The notes under the pieces are model-generated. The model searched no databases, had not been told where the DNA came from, and worked only from the letters and a program-made list of their open reading frames with translations. 64,000 nt of DNA from Paenibacillus kyungheensis (GTDB lineage: Bacteria > Bacillota > Bacilli > Paenibacillales > Paenibacillaceae): assembly GCF_028606985.1 (NCBI RefSeq), contig NZ_CP117416.1, positions 3,882,001 to 3,946,000 of the forward strand, read 5' to 3'. A program made the position numbers and the translations under genes. This document shows, piece by piece, positions 58,263 to 64,000 of this stretch. Every line of letters begins with the position of its first letter. Position 1 is the stretch's first letter.

Positions 58263-58928
58263 TTATTGCTGCTTAGCCTGATAGAAAGCTTCCATATATT
58301 GTTCTGCTTTTTGGCGTACCAGACTGTAATCACCTGTTTTGAGTGCTTCTGTCGTTAGATCTGAACCGATTCCTACAGCGACAGCTCCTGCTTTGACCCA
58401 TTCTCCTAGATTAGCTAAGGATACACCACCGGTAGGCATAATATTGGCTTGAGGCATCGGTCCTTTTAACGTTTTGATAATAGATGGATCATACAGGTTG
58501 CCCGGGAATAATTTGACGATATCGACACCAAGTTCAAGCGCATGTTGGATGCCTTCAAGCGTAGTCACCCCTGGTAATACAGGCACACGATATAAGTTGC
58601 AGATTTTGACCGTTTCAGGATTCAATGAAGGCCCAACAACAAATTCTGCTCCTGCCATAATTGCAGCGCGTGCTGTCTGTGGTTCTAGTACTGTTCCTGC
58701 TCCGATAATCGCAAAGTTTTCTGACGCATCTGCTTTCCAGCTATACATGCGACTTAATTTTTCGATGGCTTTTAATGCACCAGGCACTGTCATTGTAATC
58801 TCAATAATTTTGATTCCACCAGCAATGGCTTGTTCTGCCATGGTAAACACTTGATCTGCTGAATCTCCACGTAGCACAGCTACAACGCCGTTATCGACTA
58901 TTTTTTGAATTAGTTGTAATTTTTTCAT
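58263..58928 (-). CDS. eda: KDPG / 4-hydroxy-2-oxoglutarate aldolase
   Basis: 221 residues. VVAVLRGDSADQ, IIEITMTVPGAL with the proton-shuttle Glu, GAGTVLEPQTARAAIMAGAEFVVGP and the Schiff-base lysine in VDIVKLFPG. Cleaves 2-keto-3-deoxy-6-phosphogluconate to pyruvate and glyceraldehyde-3-phosphate. It follows kdgK by 27 bases, forming the lower 2-keto-3-deoxygluconate pathway of uronate/pectin use. Confidence 0.93.
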   Translation of the reverse strand: MKKLQLIQKIVDNGVVAVLRGDSADQVFTMAEQAIAGGIKIIEITMTVPGALKAIEKLSRMYSWKADASENFAIIGAGTVLEPQTARAAIMAGAEFVVGPSLNPETVKICNLYRVPVLPGVTTLEGIQHALELGVDIVKLFPGNLYDPSIIKTLKGPMPQANIMPTGGVSLANLGEWVKAGAVAVGIGSDLTTEALKTGDYSLVRQKAEQYMEAFYQAKQQ

Positions 58929-58955
58929 CGGTATATGCTCCTTTAGTTTGTAAAT

Positions 58956-59918
58956 TTAGCGTTCGATATGAACTTTGTTGTTCAGCTTCGCTTCTACCTG
59001 CTCATGAGTCGGTAATGCTTCCCAATCGCCTACAGCTTGAATCACCATAGAACCATTTAGATTACCCAGACGTACAGCTTCAATCACTTCATACCCGCGT
59101 AACAATCCAACAATAAATCCAGCGCAGAATCCATCTCCTGCTCCTACAGTATCTAATACACGTTCTGCTTTGAAATACGGCACTTCTAACTTCTGCCCTT
59201 GATCCAACACATAGGTCAAATTAGGTCCGCCTTTGACAATACAGACTGCTGATAATGCATTCAGACGTTCAAAAATCTGTGTTTCATCTTCAGTTTCATA
59301 CAATAAACTCAGTTCATCCAAACCTGGTAAAAAATAATCACATTGCTCGGCTAAACGCAATAATACAGGACGCGCTTGTTCGATACTCCATAATTTGAGA
59401 CGCAAATTGGGATCAAAACAGACTTTGACACCTGCACGTCTAGCGATCTCTATCGCTTTCTCTACAGTTGCCAGCCCGGATTCACTAATAGCTGCTGTGA
59501 TTCCTGTAACATGTAATATTTTAGCTTGGCTGATATACTCTGCGTCCAGATCATCTGGAGTCATCCGACTAGCTGCTGAATGTTTGCGATAATAATGAAC
59601 CGAAGCATGACCGGATACATTTTCTCGTAACATCAACCCTGTCTGTTCTCCTTCTGCTAGCATTGAGCGAGACACATCTACGCCTTCACCACGAATTGCT
59701 TTTTGGATCATACGCCCTAACGGATCAGCGCCAAGACGACCGAACCAACCGACTGTATGCCCTAAGCGAGCAATACCAATCGCTAGATTACTTTCAGCAC
59801 CGCCAAATGATTTGTGTAGATTGGCAGCGTACTCCAGACCACGAGAGTCATTCGCAGTCATCAACCCCATAGACTCACCGAAAGTGACCACTTCCGGGTA
59901 AGTATGCTGATTGTTCAT
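58956..59918 (-). CDS. kdgK: 2-keto-3-deoxygluconate kinase (PfkB/ribokinase family)
   Basis: 320 residues from the ATG at 59918, which has an AGGAGG site. N-terminal VVTFGESMGLM, GGAESNLAIGIARLG, then the C-terminal DTVGAGDGFCAGFIVGLL with the catalytic Asp. Phosphorylates 2-keto-3-deoxygluconate for Eda. Two weak cre candidates and a CRP/FNR-type box lie upstream. Confidence 0.92.
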   Translation of the reverse strand: MNNQHTYPEVVTFGESMGLMTANDSRGLEYAANLHKSFGGAESNLAIGIARLGHTVGWFGRLGADPLGRMIQKAIRGEGVDVSRSMLAEGEQTGLMLRENVSGHASVHYYRKHSAASRMTPDDLDAEYISQAKILHVTGITAAISESGLATVEKAIEIARRAGVKVCFDPNLRLKLWSIEQARPVLLRLAEQCDYFLPGLDELSLLYETEDETQIFERLNALSAVCIVKGGPNLTYVLDQGQKLEVPYFKAERVLDTVGAGDGFCAGFIVGLLRGYEVIEAVRLGNLNGSMVIQAVGDWEALPTHEQVEAKLNNKVHIER

Positions 59919-59981
59919 TGTTAAGCCTCCTGAGTGCATCAAATATCATGCGTAATATGTAGCTGGTCATATTTACCATTG

Positions 59982-60057
59982 TCGCAACCGCTTTCTTTGT
60001 TGTCAATGACATAGCTTCATCATATATACACAATTTTAACGATAGATACCGTTTTCA
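59982..60057. promoter_or_regulatory. Two weak cre candidates upstream of kdgK-eda
   Basis: TCGCAACCGCTTTCT (59982-59996) and TAGATACCGTTTTCA (60043-60057) each miss the loose cre pattern WTGNNANCGNWNNCW by one base. Confidence 0.35.
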
Positions 60058-60059
60058 AT

Positions 60060-60075
60060 TGTGAATTAAATCACA
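60060..60075. promoter_or_regulatory. CRP/FNR-family box
   Basis: TGTGA-ATTAAA-TCACA, perfect inverted arms that extend to ATTGTGA/TCACAAT. This matches the B. subtilis Fnr consensus TGTGA-N6-TCACA. Lies 142 bases before kdgK and about 115 before the divergent acyltransferase gene. Confidence 0.6.
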
Positions 60076-60191
60076 ATATTAAAAAGTTTTTTGTTTTATT
60101 TTTAAAGTAAATTATAAATACCATTGAACACACTCTATGTAAGGTCACTATGGCGACTGGATAGATCATATATATTTAGGAGGAACAACAG

Positions 60192-61256
60192 ATGAATTCG
60201 TCAATAAAAACCCATACCTCTACGTTGAATACTATAGGAGAAACGTATTTTTTAAATATACGATTTTTGTTAATTGTATGTGTAGTGGCAGGCAATTTAT
60301 TAGAGCCACTTATTCAGCAGTCTGTCTGGGCACATACTATCTTTTTATGGATTTTTTCATTTCATATGCCTTTGTTTGTATTGGTAACCGGTTATTTTGC
60401 TCGCTTCAATCTACAGGGACCCGCAGGTAGCAAAGTATTACGTCATATTGCTCTTCAATATGTATTATTTCAAAGTATCTATTCTCTACTCGATTATACT
60501 ATTTTTCGTGTTCCTCATATTACTCATTCTTTTTTTGCTCCTTACTTGTTGCTATGGTTTTTGGCAGGTCATATCGTATGGCGTTTGTTGCTCATTTCGC
60601 TACGCACTTTTACATTCAAGCAACAACTTATGATCTCTCTAGCACTTGGATTAGGTGTAGGATTACTTCCTGTAGACGGTGTGTGGCTTGCTTTATCACG
60701 AACGTTGATTTATTTTCCTTTCTTTATTGTAGGCTATCATATGAATGTAGATAAAATGATGAGTTTCTTCTATAGTTACCGACACTGGATAGCCATTTTT
60801 TCTTTTGCTTTATTAAGCGTAGTGTTTTATATGAATCTTCCGCTTTCGATCGGATGGTTTTATGGAAATCAGACTTTTGTGCAATTAGGTGTAAGTGCAG
60901 GTGATGGACTTTTCTATCGGATGTGTATGTACATTCTTCAATGTATCGCTTCGATTGGTTTTCTAGCTATTGTGCCTCTGTATGCTCATTATATAACTGA
61001 ATTAGGTAGACGAACATTATATGTGTTTTTGTTACATGGTCTTTTAGTCAGAGCTATCGAAACGACAGGAATCTTACATCATCTGAATACACCTGTAGAA
61101 ATCATAATCCTGTTGATCTTTGCTGTACTGGTGGCTGTAGTATTAGCTCAACCGCAGGTCAAATACTGGACTTCAAAATTGGTGGAACCTTCTATTCCTC
61201 AGCCGTTCTACTCTATGATTCATTATGTTCAAAGACATACTTTATTTCAAAAATAA
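60192..61256 (+). CDS. Integral membrane acyltransferase (acyltransferase-3-like)
   Basis: 354 residues, about ten membrane helices. FLNIRFLLIVCVVAGNLLEPL, then IFLWIFSFHMPLFVLVTGYFAR, fits the early helices of acyltransferase-3/YfiQ-YkrP-type proteins; FHMPLFVLVTGYF is especially characteristic. Likely acylates a surface carbohydrate. A second member of this superfamily lies at 7.6-8.8 kb but is not closely similar. RBS AGGAGG. Confidence 0.78.
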   Translation: MNSSIKTHTSTLNTIGETYFLNIRFLLIVCVVAGNLLEPLIQQSVWAHTIFLWIFSFHMPLFVLVTGYFARFNLQGPAGSKVLRHIALQYVLFQSIYSLLDYTIFRVPHITHSFFAPYLLLWFLAGHIVWRLLLISLRTFTFKQQLMISLALGLGVGLLPVDGVWLALSRTLIYFPFFIVGYHMNVDKMMSFFYSYRHWIAIFSFALLSVVFYMNLPLSIGWFYGNQTFVQLGVSAGDGLFYRMCMYILQCIASIGFLAIVPLYAHYITELGRRTLYVFLLHGLLVRAIETTGILHHLNTPVEIIILLIFAVLVAVVLAQPQVKYWTSKLVEPSIPQPFYSMIHYVQRHTLFQK

Positions 61257-61423
61257 TAACGGTCTATAACAGGGAAAATAAGGATGATTTTATAGCTTAA
61301 TCTTATATTTTTTTCCAACTCATTCCTTATTTTTCGTTTCACTATAAATGAGACGGGTAAGTAACGGATAAGTATACATGGCGTTCCATGCTTACACTTA
61401 TATGAATAAGGAGTGATTTGGTG

Positions 61424-61672
61424 ATGGCACAGAATAACAACAACGGCAAAATGAGTCGTGAAGAAGCAGGTCGTATGGGTGGCCAGGCAACCTCCAAAAA
61501 ACATAACAAACAATTTTATCAACAGATCGGCAAAAAAGGCGGGGAAGCTACTTCTGAGTCTCATGACAAAGAATTTTATCAAGAAATTGGTAAAAAAGGT
61601 GGCGAAGCTACTTCCGAATCTCACGACAAAGACTTTTATAGAGAAATAGGTAAAAAAGGCGGCAGTCGTTAA
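61424..61672 (+). CDS. KGG-repeat general stress protein (GsiB/YciG-like)
   Basis: 82 residues, very hydrophilic. Contains about three repeats of a 20-residue unit of the form FYQEIGKKGGEATSESHDK, plus a related opening unit (GRMGGQATSKKHNKQ). This is the KGG stress motif of B. subtilis GsiB, a desiccation/heat-induced, LEA-like protein. The start could also be the GTG at 61421 or TTG at 61418; AAGGAG lies 10 bases before the ATG. Confidence 0.88.
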   Translation: MAQNNNNGKMSREEAGRMGGQATSKKHNKQFYQQIGKKGGEATSESHDKEFYQEIGKKGGEATSESHDKDFYREIGKKGGSR

Positions 61673-61679
61673 TACCATA

Positions 61680-61724
61680 AAAAGCAGACTTTTCCATTAA
61701 TGGTGGAATGTCTGCTTTTTTTTC
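61680..61724 (+). terminator. Terminator after the KGG protein gene
   Basis: AAAAAGCAGACTTTTCCA pairs with TGGAATGTCTGCTTTTT around an AT loop; U8 follows. Confidence 0.85.
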
Positions 61725-61862
61725 GCATTTCTTTTGCATTTTATTTTGTTTTACTACAGATTTAATATATATTCGCTAGAAAAAAGCTAACACATATGAT
61801 AGACTCTATAGAAAACTTCCGCGTAATTCGTATCTGTATACTACATTATGCAAGACTTTTTT

Positions 61863-61905
61863 AGCTTTTACCTTTGGCGTTACAACGCGCTAAAGCTTAA
61901 AAGCT
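61863..61905 (+). promoter_or_regulatory. Leader hairpin before ilvD
   Basis: AGCTTTTA (61863-61870) pairs with TAAAAGCT (61898-61905), with an inner CTTTGGCG/CGCTAAAG stem. It is just upstream of the ribosome site. I see neither a T-box nor a convincing CodY box in the 61725-61937 region. Confidence 0.45.
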
Positions 61906-61937
61906 TACTATTATATATTTGGGGGGAAATCGACACC

Positions 61938-63632
61938 ATGGTAGTCAACAAGGGCAAAAAAATGCGTTCCGATATGATCAAAAAAGGGTTCGATCGTGCA
62001 CCACATCGTAGCTTACTTCGTGCCGCTGGCGTTAAAGAAGAAGATTTTGGTAAACCGTTTATCGCGGTATGTAACTCTTATATTGATATCGTACCCGGTC
62101 ATGTACATTTGCAAGAGTTCGGTAAAATCGTTAAAGAAGCGATCCGTGAAGCAGGCGGCGTTCCGTTTGAATTTAACACCATCGGCGTAGATGATGGTAT
62201 CGCAATGGGACACATTGGTATGCGTTATTCGTTACCAAGTCGTGAGATTATTGCAGATTCACTTGAAACTGTTGTTGCAGCTCACTGGTTTGATGGCATG
62301 GTTTGTATTCCAAACTGTGACAAAATCACACCAGGTATGATGATGGGTGCTCTTCGCGTAAACATCCCTACGATGTTTGTTAGCGGTGGACCGATGAAAG
62401 CTGGTAAAGACAAAAATGGTCGCTCGATTTCCCTAACATCTGTATTTGAAGGTGTAGGTGCTTATCAAGCTGGTAAGATTGATGATGCAAGTCTACTTGA
62501 ATTAGAACAATTTGGTTGTCCAACTTGTGGATCTTGTTCAGGAATGTTCACAGCGAACTCCATGAACTGTCTAGCAGAAGCAATGGGTATTGCTTTGCCA
62601 GGTAATGGAACTATCCTTGCAGTCTCTGAAGATCGTCGTGATTTTGTTCGTAAATCAGCGACACAATTAATGGAATTGATCAAATTAGACCTTAAACCTC
62701 GTGATATCGTAACAAAAGAAGCTTTGGATAATGCTTTTGCTTTGGATATGGCGATGGGTGGTTCTACAAATACAGTTCTTCATACATTGGCACTTGCTCA
62801 AGAAGCAGGTATCGATTATCCGATCGAACGTATCAATGAAGTCGCTAACCGCGTACCTCACTTAGCAAAATTAGCTCCAGCTTCTGACTGGCATATCGAA
62901 GATGTGCACTTGGCAGGTGGCGTAAGTGCTGTATTGAATGAATTGCTTAAAAAACCAGGCGCTCTACATCCAGATTGTATTACAGTTACAGGTAAAACAA
63001 TTCGTGAAAATGTAGAAGGTCAAGAGATTCAAAATACAGAAGTTATCCACAAAATTGATAATCCTCACTCTGAGCGTGGCGGTCTAGCCGTATTGTTCGG
63101 TAATCTGGCTCCTCAAGGTGCAATTATCAAAGTTGGAGCAGTTGATCCTTCTGTTGGCGGATACCATAAAGGTCCTGCTATCTGCTTCGATTCACAAGAT
63201 GATGCTCTATACGGTATTGCTAACGGTCATGTTAAAGAAGGTCATGTCGTTGTTATCCGTTATGAAGGTCCTAAAGGTGGCCCTGGTATGCCGGAGATGC
63301 TTGCTCCTACTTCTCAAATCGTAGGTATGGGTCTTGGTGCCAAAGTCGGTCTAATCACTGATGGACGCTTCTCAGGAGCTTCTCGTGGTATCAGTATCGG
63401 TCATATTTCTCCAGAAGCCGCTGAAGGCGGCCCTATCGCTTTCGTTAATGACGGAGATATTATTGAACTGGATCTGAACGAACGCAAAATCGAACTTCAT
63501 ATCAGTGAAGAAGAATTTGCTGAACGTCGTAAAGGTTGGGTTGAATTTGAACCTAAAGTAAAAACAGGATATCTAGCTCGTTATTCCAAACTTGTAACGA
63601 ATGCAAGTATGGGCGGAGTTATGAAAATATAG
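61938..63632 (+). CDS. ilvD: Dihydroxy-acid dehydratase
   Basis: 564 residues from the ATG at 61938, which has GGGGGGAAA upstream; the longer open frame to 61848 is leader sequence. [30 protein letters not shown] matches B. subtilis IlvD. Fe-S cysteines in [18 protein letters not shown] and [16 protein letters not shown]. Catalyses the dehydration step of valine, leucine and isoleucine synthesis. It stands alone, away from other ilv/leu genes. Confidence 0.96.
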   Translation: MVVNKGKKMRSDMIKKGFDRAPHRSLLRAAGVKEEDFGKPFIAVCNSYIDIVPGHVHLQEFGKIVKEAIREAGGVPFEFNTIGVDDGIAMGHIGMRYSLPSREIIADSLETVVAAHWFDGMVCIPNCDKITPGMMMGALRVNIPTMFVSGGPMKAGKDKNGRSISLTSVFEGVGAYQAGKIDDASLLELEQFGCPTCGSCSGMFTANSMNCLAEAMGIALPGNGTILAVSEDRRDFVRKSATQLMELIKLDLKPRDIVTKEALDNAFALDMAMGGSTNTVLHTLALAQEAGIDYPIERINEVANRVPHLAKLAPASDWHIEDVHLAGGVSAVLNELLKKPGALHPDCITVTGKTIRENVEGQEIQNTEVIHKIDNPHSERGGLAVLFGNLAPQGAIIKVGAVDPSVGGYHKGPAICFDSQDDALYGIANGHVKEGHVVVIRYEGPKGGPGMPEMLAPTSQIVGMGLGAKVGLITDGRFSGASRGISIGHISPEAAEGGPIAFVNDGDIIELDLNERKIELHISEEEFAERRKGWVEFEPKVKTGYLARYSKLVTNASMGGVMKI

Positions 63633-63677
63633 TCTTCTCTCCTTTCTATTATTCGATAGAAAATGATGCACCACTCA

Positions 63678-63713
63678 AAAGGAACTGTCCTCAGGGGCAG
63701 TTCCTTTTTCTGT
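63678..63713 (+). terminator. Terminator after ilvD
   Basis: AAAAGGAACTGTCC pairs with GGGCAGTTCCTTTTT around a four-base loop. Confidence 0.85.
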
Positions 63714-63780
63714 TGACGTAGATGAAATCCACTTATAAAATGCTTGTATACTCTGTTAGAAAAGGAGATTTAGTCTGCTT

Positions 63781-64000
63781 ATGCTTCCTTTATACAAAAA
63801 ATATTGGCGTACTGCTTTTGATATCGGGATTGTCATTTTGACGGTATATCTAGTATTATTGCTTGCTAGCAAGCTTTATCATATTGCAGCGCCTATCTTT
63901 TTATCTTTTATTATTTTTGCTTTAATCGAACCTTTTGCTATGTTTTTAAATCGTCGTGGATTGCCCAAAATGGTCTGTTCAGCGATAGCAGTTCTTACGT
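63781..64000 (+). CDS. AI-2E family / YtvI-like transporter, 5' part only
   Basis: The first 73 residues, running off the window. MLPLYKKYWRTAFDIGIVILTVYLVLLLASKL, then APIFLSFIIFALIEPFAMFLNRRGLPKMVCSAIAV fits the opening two helices and the RRGxP-type loop of the AI-2E exporter superfamily, including YtvI and YueF. An AAAGGAG site lies 13 bases before the ATG, a little far. Family is likely; subgroup cannot be decided from the fragment. Confidence 0.75.
   Translation, partial: MLPLYKKYWRTAFDIGIVILTVYLVLLLASKLYHIAAPIFLSFIIFALIEPFAMFLNRRGLPKMVCSAIAVLT

Noticed and set aside
61247-61678. Open frame of 143 residues on the reverse strand
   Set aside because: It is the antisense of the KGG repeats; the Phe/Phe-rich repeats mirror the Lys/Gly codons, and there is no ribosome site. 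The plus-strand KGG protein is a known family.
61740-61937. T-box riboswitch before ilvD
   Set aside because: No AGGGTGGNACCGCG-like T-box core and no terminator between leader and gene.

Overview
The window looks like a chromosomal segment of a low-GC Gram-positive bacterium of the Paenibacillus/Bacillus type. The evidence is AT-rich DNA, strong AGGAGG ribosome sites with frequent TTG/GTG starts, a split gcvPA/gcvPB behind a tandem glycine riboswitch, GlcT/ptsG control by an antiterminator (RAT) leader, a yuaF-floT pair, CcpA-type cre boxes, and large membrane AraC regulators beside sugar ABC transporters. The genus is inferred. I saw no rRNA, tRNA, phage, IS element or CRISPR array.

Layout, left to right. 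1-330: 5' part of a type-B carboxylesterase gene (reverse strand). 511-6784: complete malonate decarboxylase operon mdcA-B-C-DE-G-H (reverse), with beta and gamma subunits fused, and a divergent LysR regulator. 7.6-13.7 kb: integral membrane acyltransferase, two GNAT acetyltransferases, a GH13 alpha-glucosidase, and a PTS-IIC-like membrane protein with an unusual N-terminal domain. 13.9-16.9 kb: gluconate permease and kinase. 17.1-24.9 kb: Ppx/GppA phosphatase, multidomain pullulanase, methionine aminopeptidase, GNAT, DUF2569-like membrane protein, SDR. 25.2-33.4 kb: sugar ABC import locus with an AraC sensor-regulator, two permeases and two tandem paralogous binding lipoproteins; a perfect cre box lies before the permeases and a very large hairpin before the binding proteins.

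33.6-38.6 kb: glycine cleavage system; gcvH is divergent from gcvT-gcvPA-gcvPB, which sits behind a tandem glycine riboswitch and terminator. 39-44.6 kb: general PTS and glucose PTS (ptsH-ptsI, ptsG, glcT), with a readable promoter, RAT and terminator before ptsG. 44.8-47.0 kb: NfeD/flotillin. 47.2-51.3 kb: iron alcohol dehydrogenase, galE-galT. 51.7-54.5 kb: AraC regulator, MarR regulator, and an MFS exporter with a long dyad overlapping its promoter. 54.5-60 kb: aldo/keto reductase, HAD phosphatase and sirtuin, alpha/beta hydrolase, KDG kinase and KDPG aldolase. 60.2-64 kb: membrane acyltransferase, KGG-repeat stress protein, ilvD and the start of an AI-2E-type transporter.

The theme is carbon acquisition and its control: malonate, gluconate, 2-keto-3-deoxygluconate, galactose, glucose and alpha-glucans, under CcpA/HPr/GlcT-type regulation. 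I did not find a convincing wholly new system. The most original signals are the G-depleted linker plus giant hairpin between ABC permease and binding-protein genes, the mdcD-mdcE fusion with nearly no divergent intergenic space, the PTS-IIC-like fusion protein, the sirtuin lacking its fourth zinc cysteine, and a CRP/FNR-type box near kdgK.
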